This document shows, one piece after another, positions 17,339-27,492 of a stretch of 64,000 bases of DNA. Both the position numbers and the translations under genes were made by a program. Source of the DNA: Agarivorans albus (GTDB taxonomy: Bacteria; Pseudomonadota; Gammaproteobacteria; Enterobacterales; Celerinatantimonadaceae); assembly GCF_019670105.1 (NCBI RefSeq), contig NZ_AP023032.1, positions 2,846,972 through 2,910,971 on the forward strand. Direction: 5' to 3'. A model generated the notes under the pieces. The model searched no databases. It had not been told where the DNA came from and saw only the letters and a program-made list of their open reading frames with translations. Every line of letters begins with the position of its first letter. Positions within the stretch are counted from its first letter, which is position 1.

Positions 17339-17746
17339 ATGAGCGATTTCGTTAAGGTATTTTTAAACGCAAGAAGTCTTAAAGCTGCTACAAAAGAATT
17401 ATCAATTGAGCAATTAGAAGATAGCTACAATAAACTTAAAGTCATTTTAGATGAACGCTTCGCACAACAAGCTGAAGAAGAGAAACAACAGCAAGAAAAA
17501 CGCGAGAAGCTAGAGAAATATAAAGCATTACTCGAACAAGATGGTATCGACCCAAGTGAATTACTATCGATGATTGGTGACGCGCCAGTAAAAGAACGAA
17601 AAAAACGTCAACCACTGCCAGCTAAATACAAGTTTGTTGATGAAAATGGCGAAGAAAAAACCTGGACAGGCCAAGGAAGAACACCTTCTCCGATCCAACG
17701 TGCAATTAAAAATGAAGGCAAAACTAAAGAAGATTTTCTTATCTAG
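17339..17746 (+). CDS. hns: H-NS family nucleoid protein
   Basis: A 135-residue H-NS. The N-terminal helices and long Glu/Gln/Lys-rich coiled coil (about 1-65) mediate oligomerisation. A linker with basic ERKKRQ leads to the DNA-binding domain with the AT-hook-like core TWTGQGRTP (108-116). It silences AT-rich and acquired DNA. AGGA lies 7 bases before the ATG. The neighbourhood tdk...hns...galE recalls the E. coli tdk-hns-galU order. The apparently AT-richer glycan block at 34-39 kb would be a natural target; that is inference. Confidence 0.95.
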   Translation: MSDFVKVFLNARSLKAATKELSIEQLEDSYNKLKVILDERFAQQAEEEKQQQEKREKLEKYKALLEQDGIDPSELLSMIGDAPVKERKKRQPLPAKYKFVDENGEEKTWTGQGRTPSPIQRAIKNEGKTKEDFLI

Positions 17747-17763
17747 TTATCATCTAAATTAAA

Positions 17764-17787
17764 AAGGAGCCTTAAGGCTCCTTTTTT
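17764..17787. terminator. Bidirectional terminator between hns and galE
   Basis: AAGGAGCC TTAA GGCTCCTT with T-runs on both strands (six T on plus, five on minus). It lies between the convergent ends of hns and galE and serves both. Confidence 0.9.
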
Positions 17788-17799
17788 ATTCCAGCAATA

Positions 17800-18813
17800 T
17801 TAAGAGGAAAAACCATTTGGATTGCCTTGTTGCCAGCGCCAAGAGTCTTCGGCCATATCATCCAAACTTAATTCAGCCTGCCAAGATAACTCCTGTTTAG
17901 CTAAGCTAGGATCTGAATAACATGCTGCAATATCACCTGGGCGACGAGGTGCTATTTTATAAGCAATTGATTGTCCGGATACCTTTTCAAACGCTGCAAC
18001 CATTTCTAGTACACTGTAACCTTGACCAGTTCCTAGGTTGTAAGTAACCAACCCAGCCTTAGCATCAAGTTTGTTTAGCGCTTTTAAGTGGCCTTTCGCC
18101 AGATCCACTACGTGAATGTAGTCACGAACTCCCGTACCATCTGTGGTATCGTAGTCATCGCCAAATACACTTAATTGAGCTAAGCGCCCTACAGCTACCT
18201 GGGTAATGTAAGGTACTAGATTATTTGGAATACCGTTTGGATCTTCACCAATTAAGCCTGACTTATGCGCCCCAACAGGGTTGAAATAACGCAATAAAGC
18301 TATATTCCAGCTATCATCAGATTTATATAGATCAGTCAACATCTCTTCTACAATTAACTTAGAGCGCCCATAAGGATTGGTAGCACCGGTAGGAAAGTTC
18401 TCCAAAATAGGGACTGTGTGCGGGTCACCATATACGGTCGCAGAAGAGCTAAAGACTAAGTTTTTAACCTTATGTTCAGCCATTACTTCACATAAGGTTA
18501 AAGTTCCAGAGACATTATTTTGATAATAATGTAGAGGAATAGTTGTCGATTCGCCAACTGCTTTTAAACCCGCAAAATGAATAACAGATTTAAACTTATG
18601 CTTAGAAAATACCGTGTTTAACTCTGACTTATCCCGAATATCTACCTGATAAAATGTAGGGCGTTTTTGGCAAATTGTCTCAATTCTTTCGATTGATGCA
18701 GCATGAGAATTACAAAGGTTATCTACAATAACCACTTCTTCGCCTTGGTTTAATAATTCAACCACTGTGTGGCTACCTATATAACCTGCTCCACCCGTAA
18801 CTAAAATAGTCAT
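17800..18813 (-). CDS. galE: UDP-glucose 4-epimerase
   Basis: A 337-residue extended short-chain dehydrogenase that interconverts UDP-glucose and UDP-galactose, feeding surface polysaccharides. NAD-binding [10 protein letters not shown] is at residues 6-15; the catalytic pair is in SSSATVYG and the YGRSK motif (Tyr-x3-Lys). The C-terminus ([13 protein letters not shown]) is typical of GalE. It stands 47 bases after queE on the same strand and ends at a shared terminator with hns. A GalE homologue acting on the N-acetylated sugar cannot be excluded. Confidence 0.93.
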   Translation of the reverse strand: MTILVTGGAGYIGSHTVVELLNQGEEVVIVDNLCNSHAASIERIETICQKRPTFYQVDIRDKSELNTVFSKHKFKSVIHFAGLKAVGESTTIPLHYYQNNVSGTLTLCEVMAEHKVKNLVFSSSATVYGDPHTVPILENFPTGATNPYGRSKLIVEEMLTDLYKSDDSWNIALLRYFNPVGAHKSGLIGEDPNGIPNNLVPYITQVAVGRLAQLSVFGDDYDTTDGTGVRDYIHVVDLAKGHLKALNKLDAKAGLVTYNLGTGQGYSVLEMVAAFEKVSGQSIAYKIAPRRPGDIAACYSDPSLAKQELSWQAELSLDDMAEDSWRWQQGNPNGFSS

Positions 18814-18860
18814 AATAATCCTTTATAAGATAATATATTTGGCTAGCTCTATCGGAGCTG

Positions 18861-19538
18861 CTATTCAATTCCAATAAACTTATGCGTTTGTAAAGACAAG
18901 CGCCAATTATTTTCAATACAAGCTTGAATACATAACTCGGTAGCTCTTTGCTGTTGACTAATGGGTTGCAAACACACCAATACATCTAAGTTACTAGTCA
19001 TACCAGTTAATAAAGTTTTTAAATTAGTTAAGTCTCGCTCACGGGCTACCGGGTGTTTAATTTCGTTCGCTCGGTGTAAGGCTTGTTCAATAACCACCTT
19101 ACCGCCTTTCATATCAACCTTTGGAGAAACCGTTACCCACGCTTTGGCTGCGGCCTTTACTGGATAGGTGCCACTGGTTTCAATTTGCACTGAATAACCT
19201 GCTGTAATTAAGACATTGGTAAGTTCATGTAAATCGTAGATACATGGCTCACCACCGGTAATAACAATATGTTTCGCCTGATAGCGAGTTTTAAACTGTT
19301 CTAGAAGTTGATTAGGGGTGAGCATTGCCCAACGAGCAGTGTCTCCGCTGGCGCCAATAATTAGCTCGGGTTGCACGCGGTCAGATTCTAAAACTTGCCA
19401 GGTATGTTTAGTATCGCACCAAGAACAACCAACATCACAGCCCTGTAAACGAACAAATATTGAGGGAACTCCAGTATGAAAACCCTCCCCTTGGATGGTT
19501 TCAAACACTTCATTAACAGGTAAAGCAAGAGATGCCAT
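18861..19538 (-). CDS. queE: 7-carboxy-7-deazaguanine synthase QueE
   Basis: A 225-residue radical-SAM enzyme that rearranges carboxytetrahydropterin to 7-carboxy-7-deazaguanine on the way to preQ0 and queuosine. The cluster cysteines C34, C38 and C41 (GCDVGCSWCDTKHTW) follow EVFETIQGEGFHTG. VITGGEPCIYDL is the SAM-binding GGEP motif. It is divergent from queC with only 66 bases between their starts, so the two steps of one pathway may share a control region. Confidence 0.95.
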   Translation of the reverse strand: MASLALPVNEVFETIQGEGFHTGVPSIFVRLQGCDVGCSWCDTKHTWQVLESDRVQPELIIGASGDTARWAMLTPNQLLEQFKTRYQAKHIVITGGEPCIYDLHELTNVLITAGYSVQIETSGTYPVKAAAKAWVTVSPKVDMKGGKVVIEQALHRANEIKHPVARERDLTNLKTLLTGMTSNLDVLVCLQPISQQQRATELCIQACIENNWRLSLQTHKFIGIE

Positions 19539-19604
19539 TTGTATCCCAGATCATAATAAGCGAAAATCTAAGGCAGTATTAAAACATATTTTAAAGAGCA
19601 AATA

Positions 19605-20261
19605 ATGAAAGAAAAAGCGGTAGTGATTTATTCAGGTGGAATGGACTCGTTCACTGTTCTCCATAAAACCTTGCAATTGGGCCTACAACCTTATGCTCTT
19701 AGCTTCAACTACGGTCAGCGCCATGTTAAAGAACTGGAATATGCTCAAAAGGTAACTGAAGAGCTTGGTATCGAACATAAAATCGTAGATATCACTGCTA
19801 TCAATCAATTGCTTGCAGGCTCCTCACTCACTTCTGACATTGATATTCCGGAAGGTGATTACCAAGAAGAATCGATGAAATCAACGGTTGTACCAAACCG
19901 TAATATGATTTTGCTATCTCTGGCTATCGGCTACGCCGTGTCTATAGGTGCTAAGAAAGTATTCTATGGCGCGCATTCTGGCGACCATGCAATCTACCCC
20001 GATTGTCGCCCAGAGTTTGTGAAGAAGATGAATGACGTAAGCCTAATAGCTAACTACGAGGCCGTAGAAGTAATTAGTCCCTATCTAGAGCAATCGAAAA
20101 TAGACATATTAAGCGATGGCTTAGCCATGGGTTTAGATTACGCTAAAACATGGACCTGTTATAACGGACGCGAGCAAGCCTGCGGCAAATGTGGAGCCTG
20201 CCAAGAACGTCTAGAAGCCTTTAAGCTAAACGCTGTTACAGACCCTCTAAACTACGAATAA
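19605..20261 (+). CDS. queC: 7-cyano-7-deazaguanine synthase QueC
   Basis: A 218-residue ATP-dependent enzyme that converts the carboxy-deazaguanine made by QueE into preQ0. The PP-loop SGGMDS is at residues 10-15. The C-terminal zinc site is in [19 protein letters not shown]. Divergent from queE. The following rhombosortase gene begins 3 bases after its stop, so they are probably one transcript even though the functions are unrelated. Confidence 0.95.
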   Translation: MKEKAVVIYSGGMDSFTVLHKTLQLGLQPYALSFNYGQRHVKELEYAQKVTEELGIEHKIVDITAINQLLAGSSLTSDIDIPEGDYQEESMKSTVVPNRNMILLSLAIGYAVSIGAKKVFYGAHSGDHAIYPDCRPEFVKKMNDVSLIANYEAVEVISPYLEQSKIDILSDGLAMGLDYAKTWTCYNGREQACGKCGACQERLEAFKLNAVTDPLNYE

Positions 20262-20263
20262 AC

Positions 20264-20842
20264 ATGCTAAAGTATTTTGTGAGCCGATTTTGGTTCCTGC
20301 TTATTGTAATAAGCTGCTCGTGGCTTTTTCTCGCGCATACCGAACTAATGAGTTGGAACAAACAGCTAATTAGTCAGGGAGAGTATTGGCGCATTGTGTC
20401 GGGTAACTTAAGCCACAATAACCTTATTCATTGGCTAATGAATATTGCAACCTTGGTGCTGGTGTATTTTGTTTTTGATGACCGATTATCTAATCAGCAC
20501 TTCATGTTGATTAGCATTAGCTTATGTTTACTAGGCGGCGGGCTATTATGGTTTGCAAAATATGATGAGTATGTAGGACTCTCGGGCGTAATCCATGGCT
20601 TAATAGCCTACGCGGCAATGGCTGATTTGTTCACCGACAAGAAACGCGTCGGTGCCATCATATTGACAGGCTTAAGTGCGAAACTGCTCATGGAGCAATT
20701 ATATGGCGGTGACCCGTGGGTAACGGATTTGATAGGCATTGATGTTGCCATCGATGCCCATCTATTATTTGCGGTACTTGGGATTAGCTTTGCTTTGCTG
20801 CTTTGGTGGCCGTTATGGCGAAGCTATAAGCTAAGCACTTAG
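20264..20842 (+). CDS. rrtA: Rhombosortase (rhomboid-family intramembrane protease)
   Basis: A 192-residue, six-helix rhomboid-type membrane protein. The catalytic serine is S107 in GLSGVIHG and the catalytic His is H166 in [10 protein letters not shown]; the [19 protein letters not shown] loop is also typical. Rhombosortases cleave GlyGly-CTERM sorting signals on secreted proteins. No GlyGly-CTERM protein is encoded in the window, so substrates must be elsewhere. Its end overlaps the convergent pyrF end by 12 bases. Confidence 0.88.
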   Translation: MLKYFVSRFWFLLIVISCSWLFLAHTELMSWNKQLISQGEYWRIVSGNLSHNNLIHWLMNIATLVLVYFVFDDRLSNQHFMLISISLCLLGGGLLWFAKYDEYVGLSGVIHGLIAYAAMADLFTDKKRVGAIILTGLSAKLLMEQLYGGDPWVTDLIGIDVAIDAHLLFAVLGISFALLLWWPLWRSYKLST

Positions 20843-21529
20843 CTCTGCGTTAATAGTGGTTAGTACCTCTGCAGGTGAGTCGGCTTGAGTAATCGGCCGG
20901 CCTATAACCAAATAGTCAGAGCCTGCAGTAACTGCTTCAACCGGTGTCATAATCCTTCGTTGGTCGCCTTGCGCACTGCCTGTAGGTCGAATTCCCGGGG
21001 TTACCAGAGAAAATTCTTCACCAAGTAGCGATTTTAGCATTTTGGCTTCATGAGCTGAGCACACCACTCCATCCAAGCCAGATTGCTTAGTGAGTGTCGC
21101 CAAACGCTCTACTTGCTGCATTGGGCTAAGCTCAATACCCAGTTCTAATAAGTCAGATTGGTCCATGCTGGTTAACACAGTTACTGCGATCAACTTAGGT
21201 CGTTTATCACCATAAGGTTCTAACGCAGCTTTTGCCGCTTCCATCATTCTACGGCCGCCACTGGCGTGCACGTTGACCATCCATACACCTAACTCCGCAG
21301 CTGCGGCTACTGCTTTAGCCACTGTGTTAGGAATATCATGAAATTTTAGGTCTAAGAACACTTCAAAACCTTTATTATGAAGCTCTTTTACCAACTGAGG
21401 ACCGAACAAAGTGAACATTTCTTTACCCACTTTAAGACGGCATGAGCCCGGCTCTAATTGCTCTACAAATGCCATACATTGATCGATATCTGCATAATCG
21501 AGGGCAACTAATACCTTTGGGTCTTGCAT
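20831..21529 (-). CDS. pyrF: Orotidine 5'-phosphate decarboxylase
   Basis: A 232-residue TIM-barrel enzyme that makes UMP in the last step of pyrimidine synthesis. The catalytic segment [17 protein letters not shown] (Asp-x-Lys-x2-Asp) and the phosphate-binding end TPGIRP...[11 protein letters not shown] are intact. It follows lapB by 5 bases; lapA-lapB-pyrF is a common order in gammaproteobacteria. Confidence 0.96.
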   Translation of the reverse strand: MQDPKVLVALDYADIDQCMAFVEQLEPGSCRLKVGKEMFTLFGPQLVKELHNKGFEVFLDLKFHDIPNTVAKAVAAAAELGVWMVNVHASGGRRMMEAAKAALEPYGDKRPKLIAVTVLTSMDQSDLLELGIELSPMQQVERLATLTKQSGLDGVVCSAHEAKMLKSLLGEEFSLVTPGIRPTGSAQGDQRRIMTPVEAVTAGSDYLVIGRPITQADSPAEVLTTINAELSA

Positions 21530-21534
21530 TGTTT

Positions 21535-22704
21535 CTACTCTCCGTCTAATCCCACTATTGGTTTAACTGTGCCCCAACTCTTACATGATGGACAATGCCA
21601 ATATATTGAATGAGATGAAAAGCCACAGCGTCGACACTGATAGTGAGGTTTAATCTTTAATTGTTGGGTAACTAAGCCACGCAAAACTTGCAGGCTTTGT
21701 TTAGCTTGACCTTCTTCAGCAGAAGCTAGATGAAGGCCCATTAAGTGATGAAATCCTTTCATGGTAGGGTTGCGTTTCAGCTCAACTACCAACAAATCCT
21801 GAGCTTGCTCAGCGCCGTGCGCCTCCCGATAAATAATCGAAAGCTCTACCACTACGCTGGCAATACTTTTTATTGATAAGCAGTACTCTAAAAACTGCTG
21901 ATAGTACTCGGGCTTTGCCAAATTATCACTACAGGTTTTGTATAGAGATAAAGCATCGGAGGCAAAGTCGATATCTTGCTCTGGGATCTTATTTAAATTT
22001 TTAAGTGCTGCTTTATAATCGCCTTCTGCATTTTGAATTTGAGCTAAATGCAAACTAGCTCGAACACACTTCTTGTCTGCGCTAAGCGCTTTTTTTAGTA
22101 GCGCTTGGCTCTTTGAAAGCTTCCCGGCAGTTTCTAACTCTTGCGCTTGCTCGCAATAAAAATGCGCAATTTGACGATTAACATCACTCAGTTCTTTAGG
22201 GTCTATTTTTTTAGCCACACCAATCGCTTGTGGCCATTCTCGAGTTTGTTGATAGATACTGAGTAATTGTTTTAAGGCTAACTGGCGGTAATCTGGCTCT
22301 TCTTGCAATTCAATGAGCAAAGCTTCTGCTCTATCAAATAAGCCTGCGGCTAAATAATCTTTTGCTAATTGTTGTAGAGCTAGGTTCTTTTGGTCGATGT
22401 CGATGCCTTCGCGGGCAATCAAGTTTTGGTGAATTCGAATAGCTCGGTCAACTTCACCACGCTGTCTAAATAAATTACCGAGTGCAAGATGGGTATCAAT
22501 GGTTTCTGAATCTACTTGTAGCAGTTCTACAAACAGGTCTACTGCTTTATCAGATTGATTAGATAAAAGGAGGTTTAAGCCTTCTACGTATTGCTTAGAT
22601 ACGTGATTTGCTTGCTGTTGCTGATTTTGCCTAACGCTGCGCTGCCCCATATACCATCCATAAGCGGCAGCTACTGGTAACAACAAAAACAACAAGCCTA
22701 GCAT
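21535..22704 (-). CDS. lapB: Lipopolysaccharide assembly protein LapB
   Basis: A 389-residue protein with an N-terminal membrane anchor (about 1-18), a series of TPR repeats on the cytoplasmic side and a C-terminal rubredoxin-like metal site, CRRCGF...CPSC. LapB (YciM) links LPS synthesis to FtsH-dependent turnover of LpxC. It starts on the last base of lapA. Length and domain order match the family. Confidence 0.95.
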   Translation of the reverse strand: MLGLLFLLLPVAAAYGWYMGQRSVRQNQQQQANHVSKQYVEGLNLLLSNQSDKAVDLFVELLQVDSETIDTHLALGNLFRQRGEVDRAIRIHQNLIAREGIDIDQKNLALQQLAKDYLAAGLFDRAEALLIELQEEPDYRQLALKQLLSIYQQTREWPQAIGVAKKIDPKELSDVNRQIAHFYCEQAQELETAGKLSKSQALLKKALSADKKCVRASLHLAQIQNAEGDYKAALKNLNKIPEQDIDFASDALSLYKTCSDNLAKPEYYQQFLEYCLSIKSIASVVVELSIIYREAHGAEQAQDLLVVELKRNPTMKGFHHLMGLHLASAEEGQAKQSLQVLRGLVTQQLKIKPHYQCRRCGFSSHSIYWHCPSCKSWGTVKPIVGLDGE

Positions 22705-22994
22705 TAACTATCCTTGACCGTCTCGTCTTGCAACTTATTTAGTTGTTTTTGCTGCTTAGCCAATCGACGCTTCAAGCCAGCGCTTTCTAAACGAATACGA
22801 GTATAAAAAGCCAACAAAAATAAAAGACAAGTAATAAAGCCGGCTATGAACAAACCAGCCATAAGCCATGACAAGCGCATATCCGATTCGGCAATAAGGT
22901 AATTGACACTTACTACTTCATCATTTTGCGCGCCCACAGCAAGTGCAGTAACGAACAGTACAACTAATAACAGCGTTGAGAAAATTGCTTTCAC
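22704..22994 (-). CDS. lapA: Lipopolysaccharide assembly protein LapA
   Basis: A 96-residue membrane protein with two helices (about 2-21 and 44-66) and a basic coiled tail. It carries the conserved LapA stretch GAQNDEVVSVNYLIAES. I set the start at GTG 22994 (MKAIFSTLL) because GGGAGG lies 4 bases before it and this matches the LapA N-terminus; an upstream in-frame start at 23039 adds 15 unrelated residues. Translationally coupled to lapB. Confidence 0.9.
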   Translation of the reverse strand: MKAIFSTLLLVVLFVTALAVGAQNDEVVSVNYLIAESDMRLSWLMAGLFIAGFITCLLFLLAFYTRIRLESAGLKRRLAKQQKQLNKLQDETVKDS

Positions 22995-23088
22995 ATAACC
23001 TCCCAGAGCCAAACAAAAGCTAGGGAAATTATGCAGCAATCACGTTAATTTAACCAGCCAAGATCACCTAATTGTAAAAGAAACAATA

Positions 23089-23373
23089 CTATAGGCCAGC
23101 GTTTACGCGCTCTCGCAACTCTTTACCAGGTTTAAAGTGGGGAACATGCTTCCCAGACAACTCTACCTTTTCACCTGTTTTAGGATTTCGGCCCACTCGG
23201 GGTGCACGGAAGTGCAGTGAAAAACTACCAAAACCACGAATTTCAATTCTATCGCCTTCCTGTAATGAACAGGTCATTTGCTCAAGAATTTCTTTAATTG
23301 CCGACTCAATTTCTTTACTGGTAAATTGAATATGTTTACTAGCGAGTATTTCAATCAAATCAGATTTAGTCAT
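23089..23373 (-). CDS. ihfB: Integration host factor beta subunit
   Basis: A 94-residue DNA-bending protein of the HU/IHF family. It begins [17 protein letters not shown] and carries the beta-arm signature [21 protein letters not shown]. With IhfA it bends DNA, including at sigma54 promoters, which are frequent in the flagellar part of this window. ATG 23373 has GGAG 5 bases upstream; the longer reading from 23460 would run through the G7/C7 hairpin and is rejected. It follows rpsA, the standard order. Confidence 0.95.
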   Translation of the reverse strand: MTKSDLIEILASKHIQFTSKEIESAIKEILEQMTCSLQEGDRIEIRGFGSFSLHFRAPRVGRNPKTGEKVELSGKHVPHFKPGKELRERVNAGL

Positions 23374-23426
23374 GGATTCTCCAAGCCATTGATAAAGGGA
23401 ACTAATACCAGTGTAGATAAAGAAAT

Positions 23427-23447
23427 GGGGGGGAACAAGTCCCCCCC
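23427..23447 (-). terminator. G7/C7 hairpin between rpsA and ihfB
   Basis: Seven G and seven C around a 7-nt loop, extended by A-T pairs outside. On the minus strand the tail is ATTTCTTTA, so it is a plausible terminator or attenuator separating abundant rpsA mRNA from ihfB. Confidence 0.7.
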
Positions 23448-23485
23448 AATATTCAATCACATAAATCTAAAAAAAGATTTAAAGA

Positions 23486-25159
23486 TTATTCGCCTTTAAG
23501 TGCAGATTTGAATGCATCAGCCATAGCGTTACCAATCTGAGCGTCTTCTTTCTTGTTCAGAGTAGCCATTGCTTCTTTCTCGTCCGCTTCATCTTTAGCA
23601 CGGATAGAAAGGCTGATTACACGGTTCTTACGGTCAACACCAACGAACTTAGCTTCAAGTTGGTCGCCAACAGAAAGAACAAGTGATGCATCTTCAACAC
23701 GGTCACGGCTAACATCGCCAGCACGTAAGTAACCTTCAACGCCACTTGCTAGTTCAACAGTTGCACCTTTAGCATCAACTTCAGTAACAGTACCGTTAAC
23801 TAAAGCACCTTTCTTAAGGTCAGCTAGGTAGTTGTTGAACGGATCTTCAGCAAGCTGTTTAACACCTAGGCTAATGCGCTCACGTTCTGCGTCAACTTGT
23901 AGTACAACAGCTTCGATTTCGTCGCCTTTCTTAAAGTCGCGAACCGCTTCTTCACCTTGAGCATCCCAAGAGATGTCAGATAGGTGAACAAGACCGTCAA
24001 TACCGCCGTCTAGGCCGATGAAGATACCGAAGTCAGTGATAGACTTGATCTTACCTGAAACTTTGTCGTTCTTATCATGAGTGCTAGCGAATAGCTCCCA
24101 TGGGTTAACTTTACACTGTTTCAAACCAAGTGAGATACGACGACGTTCTTCGTCGATATCCAATACCATAACTTCAACAAGGTCACCCACGTTAACAACT
24201 TTAGATGGGTGGATGTTTTTGTTAGTCCAATCCATTTCAGAAACGTGAACTAGACCTTCAACACCGTCTTCGATTTCAACAAAACAACCGTAGTCAGTTA
24301 GGTTAGTTACGCGACCTTCAAGACGTGCACCTTCTGGGTAACGGTTAGCAATTGCTACCCATGGATCTTCACCCAGCTGCTTAAGACCTAGAGATACACG
24401 AGTGCGCTCACGGTCAAACTTAAGTACTTTAACGTTGATTTCGTCGCCAACATTAACAATTTCGCTTGGGTGCTTAACGCGTTTCCAAGCCATGTCAGTG
24501 ATGTGTAGAAGACCGTCAACACCGCCAAGATCAACGAATGCACCGTAGTCAGTAAGGTTCTTAACGATACCTTTAACTTCTTGACCTTCTTGTAGGTTCT
24601 CAAGAAGTTGATCACGTTCAACACTGTTTTCAGTTTCGATAACAGCACGACGAGAAACAACTACGTTGTTACGTTTTTGATCTAGTTTGATAACTTTAAA
24701 TTCAAGCTCTTTACCTTCTAGGTGAGCAGTATCGCGCACAGGGCGAACGTCAACTAGTGAACCAGGCAAGAATGCACGGATGGTGTTAACTTCAACTGTA
24801 AAGCCACCTTTAACTTTACCGTTAATGATACCAACAACCGTTGCTTGCTCTTCGTAAGCACTTTCAAGTTGGATCCACGCTTCGTGACGTTTCGCTTTTT
24901 CGCGAGAAAGAACAGTTTCACCGAAACCATCTTCTACAGCGTCTAACGCTACGTCTACTTGCGCGCCTACTTCAATTTCTAGTTCGCCAGCAGAGTTTTT
25001 GAACTGTTCTGCAGGGATAGCAGATTCTGACTTAAGGCCAGCGTCTACTAGAACCATACCGTTTTCGATACCTACTACAGTACCTTTAACAATCGAACCA
25101 GAACGGAATTCTAGGTCTTGAAGTGACTCTTCAAAGAGTTGAGCAAAAGATTCAGTCAT
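23486..25159 (-). CDS. rpsA: 30S ribosomal protein S1
   Basis: A 557-residue protein with six S1 RNA-binding domains (approximately 20-90, 105-170, 190-260, 275-345, 362-432 and 449-518), each with repeats such as [20 protein letters not shown]. It binds mRNA leaders and helps place them on the 30S subunit. Codon choice is highly biased, as expected of an abundant protein. S1 usually represses its own translation through its leader (25160-25263 here). Order cmk-rpsA-ihfB is conserved. Confidence 0.97.
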   Translation of the reverse strand: MTESFAQLFEESLQDLEFRSGSIVKGTVVGIENGMVLVDAGLKSESAIPAEQFKNSAGELEIEVGAQVDVALDAVEDGFGETVLSREKAKRHEAWIQLESAYEEQATVVGIINGKVKGGFTVEVNTIRAFLPGSLVDVRPVRDTAHLEGKELEFKVIKLDQKRNNVVVSRRAVIETENSVERDQLLENLQEGQEVKGIVKNLTDYGAFVDLGGVDGLLHITDMAWKRVKHPSEIVNVGDEINVKVLKFDRERTRVSLGLKQLGEDPWVAIANRYPEGARLEGRVTNLTDYGCFVEIEDGVEGLVHVSEMDWTNKNIHPSKVVNVGDLVEVMVLDIDEERRRISLGLKQCKVNPWELFASTHDKNDKVSGKIKSITDFGIFIGLDGGIDGLVHLSDISWDAQGEEAVRDFKKGDEIEAVVLQVDAERERISLGVKQLAEDPFNNYLADLKKGALVNGTVTEVDAKGATVELASGVEGYLRAGDVSRDRVEDASLVLSVGDQLEAKFVGVDRKNRVISLSIRAKDEADEKEAMATLNKKEDAQIGNAMADAFKSALKGE

Positions 25160-25263
25160 TATTTAATTACACATATAAGAACGTCCACTTAGCAATCCGG
25201 CTAAATGGGGTTAATAATAAACACCTAATTCATCCTTGGTATAGGTGCGCCAAATCCCAGAGA

Positions 25264-25944
25264 TTACTGGGTTAATTTACTGTCGATATACTCTATCGAC
25301 ATTTTCACCACTTCCTCAATAGAAAGTGATGTAGAATCAATAACTAACGCATCTTGAGCAGGAACTAAAGGCGCTACACTACGATTTCTATCGCGGTGGT
25401 CACGCTCTTCAATTTCGCTCAAAAGGTGGTCAAAACTAACACTAAAGCCTTTTTCTTGCAACTGATTATAGCGTCGCTGCGCCCGTTCTGCTGCGCTTGC
25501 ATCTAAAAAGATCTTCGCCGGAGCGTCAACAAAAACTACCGTTCCCATATCTCGCCCATCGGCAATCAAGCCAGGCTCTTCTCGAAATGCGCGCTGGCGT
25601 CTTAATAAAGCTTCGCGCACTCGCGGAAATGCAGCAACTTTTGAGGCGGCATTGCCAGCTGTTTCTTTACGAATTTCCAGGGATACATCTTCCCCTTCCA
25701 AAATGACTAAAGTATTGCCTTCTTTAGCTTCAAATCGCACATCAAGGTGAGCAGCTAAAAGACTTAACGCTTCTTCATTGCCTAAAGCTACTTCATGATG
25801 CAAAGCAGCTAAAGCCAAGACTCGATAAATGGCTCCGCTATCCAGAAGTTGCCATTGATAATGCTGAGCTAGCTTTTGGCATAAAGTGCCCTTACCAGAA
25901 CCACTAGGCCCGTCAATTGTCACCACTGGAACGTTTTGAGTCAT
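25264..25944 (-). CDS. cmk: Cytidylate kinase
   Basis: A 226-residue kinase that phosphorylates CMP and dCMP. The P-loop GPSGSGKGT lies at 12-20; [13 protein letters not shown] and [13 protein letters not shown] bind the nucleotide. It is upstream of rpsA on the same strand. GGAGG lies 5 bases before the ATG. Confidence 0.96.
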   Translation of the reverse strand: MTQNVPVVTIDGPSGSGKGTLCQKLAQHYQWQLLDSGAIYRVLALAALHHEVALGNEEALSLLAAHLDVRFEAKEGNTLVILEGEDVSLEIRKETAGNAASKVAAFPRVREALLRRQRAFREEPGLIADGRDMGTVVFVDAPAKIFLDASAAERAQRRYNQLQEKGFSVSFDHLLSEIEERDHRDRNRSVAPLVPAQDALVIDSTSLSIEEVVKMSIEYIDSKLTQ

Positions 25945-25976
25945 GAGTCCTCCATAATGTCCAAAGCAAAATGCGA

Positions 25977-26024
25977 GTTCTTATCGGGGGATAGATAAGA
26001 ACTAAAAAATTCGGCGGCATTATA
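25977..26024 (-). promoter_or_regulatory. cmk promoter box and leader hairpin
   Basis: TATAAT at 26019-26024 on the minus strand (TGCCGCC downstream) is a strong -10; no clear -35 is visible. In the leader, GTTCTTATC / GATAAGAAC (25977-26002) form a 9-bp stem with a C-rich loop. Confidence 0.5.
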
Positions 26025-26099
26025 CGTGAAAAGCCGGCAAGAAGCCTCACTAATTTATTAACAAAAAACAAAATAAACCGAACGCTTATCCCACTTTTA

Positions 26100-26140
26100 A
26101 ACAAAAAGCAGTATATCATCTGGATATACTGCTTTTTGTT
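26100..26140 (-). terminator. Long terminator after flrC
   Basis: Two perfect 18-base arms (26100-26117 and 26123-26140) around a 5-base loop; the 3' arm on the minus strand ends in TGCTTTTTGTT. It separates flrBC from cmk. Confidence 0.85.
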
Positions 26141-26158
26141 AATAGTGTCTGCTATTTT

Positions 26159-27490
26159 TTAGGCGGGAAGCTCTACACCAGAATCTTTGATGCGCGCCAA
26201 CTTATAGCGGAGTGTTCTAGGACTAATACCCAACTTTTCCGCGACATCCTTACGCTTACCATGACACGCTTTAAGCGTATCTAAAATGATTTGTTGTTCT
26301 TGCTGGCGTAACTCGTTACCTAAAGGTTCATTTACTAGTGATGACTCAACCACGGGTTCAACCTGTAATGGCTCTAACTGATTTTCTATGACTAAGCAGT
26401 CACTATCAATCACGTTACCGTTAGCTAGAATTAGCGCCCTTTGCATAACATTGTCTAGCTCGCGCACATTACCCGGCCAGGAATGATTGAGTAATTTATG
26501 CTGCGCACTTAAGCTCAGCTCATAGTTTTGTGCACTATGGCGATTGAGCAAATGCGTCGCTAAAGGCAATACATCTCCTTTACGTTGCTCTAATGGTAGC
26601 CAATTTAGTGGAAATACATTTAGTCGGTAATATAAATCTTCTCTAAACTGACCTAGCCTAACAATTTCTCGCATATCTCGGTTGCTGGTAGCAATCACGC
26701 GAACATCTAGTTTTATCATTTTGCGGCTGCCCAAGCGCTCAACTTCCCGCTCTTGTAACACTCGCAGTAGCTTAGCTTGTAAGCCAAGATCCATTTCACT
26801 GATTTCGTCTAGCAAAATAGTTCCGCCTTGCGCCTGCTCAAACTTACCAGGACAAGCTTTAATGGCACCAGTAAAGGCACCTTTCTCATAACCAAACAAT
26901 GTTGCTTCGAGCATATTTTCCGGGATAGCAGCACAGTTTATAGCAACAAACTCATGTTCTTTACGTGGTGAACAGTCGTGAATATAGCGTGACAATACCT
27001 CTTTACCTGCACCACTTGGCCCGCTAATCAATACCGACGCCTCAGACGCTGCAACTTTCTGGCTCAACTTTAATAACGCTTCGGTAGAAGCATCACCATA
27101 AACAGGCTCGCGTTTTTCTACCTTAATAGAAGGTGCATAGCGGCCAACCTGGTTTAATAATACTTCTGGTGAAAAAGGTTTTGATAGGTAGTCAATGGCA
27201 CCATCGCGCATTGCCGAAACGGCATCGTCAATTTTGGCGTAAGCGGTCATTAACAAAACTGGCGTTTGAGGCCATTTTTGTTTGATATTTTTAAGTAGAC
27301 TTAAACCATCCATGCCACTCATTTGCACGTCACTCACCACTAGATCAACGGGTTCTTCCGCTAAGGCAATAAGTGCAGACTCTGCACTATCCGCTTGTTC
27401 ACAGTGATATCCCGCTAATTGCAAGGTATCTACCAATGCTTCTCGCAGACCGGCATCATCTTCAACAATAAGGATTGTAGATTGACTCAT
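26159..27490 (-). CDS. flrC: Sigma54-dependent flagellar response regulator FlrC
   Basis: A 443-residue NtrC-type activator: receiver domain (phospho-acceptor D54, conserved K104), AAA+ domain with Walker A GPSGAGKE (about 157-164) and the sigma54-contacting GAFTGA loop (204-209), and a Fis-type helix-turn-helix at the end (DVAEKLGISPRTLRYKL). Phosphorylated by FlrB, it switches on class III flagellar genes such as hook and basal-body operons. Sigma54-type promoters in this window before flgF, at 52310 and at 45079 are candidate targets. It follows flrB by 2 bases. Confidence 0.95.
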   Translation of the reverse strand: MSQSTILIVEDDAGLREALVDTLQLAGYHCEQADSAESALIALAEEPVDLVVSDVQMSGMDGLSLLKNIKQKWPQTPVLLMTAYAKIDDAVSAMRDGAIDYLSKPFSPEVLLNQVGRYAPSIKVEKREPVYGDASTEALLKLSQKVAASEASVLISGPSGAGKEVLSRYIHDCSPRKEHEFVAINCAAIPENMLEATLFGYEKGAFTGAIKACPGKFEQAQGGTILLDEISEMDLGLQAKLLRVLQEREVERLGSRKMIKLDVRVIATSNRDMREIVRLGQFREDLYYRLNVFPLNWLPLEQRKGDVLPLATHLLNRHSAQNYELSLSAQHKLLNHSWPGNVRELDNVMQRALILANGNVIDSDCLVIENQLEPLQVEPVVESSLVNEPLGNELRQQEQQIILDTLKACHGKRKDVAEKLGISPRTLRYKLARIKDSGVELPA

Positions 27491-27492
27491 GG

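Noticed and set aside
23374-23460. 29-residue extension of IHF-beta
   Set aside because: It would translate the G7/C7 hairpin; the family starts at MTKSDLIE.
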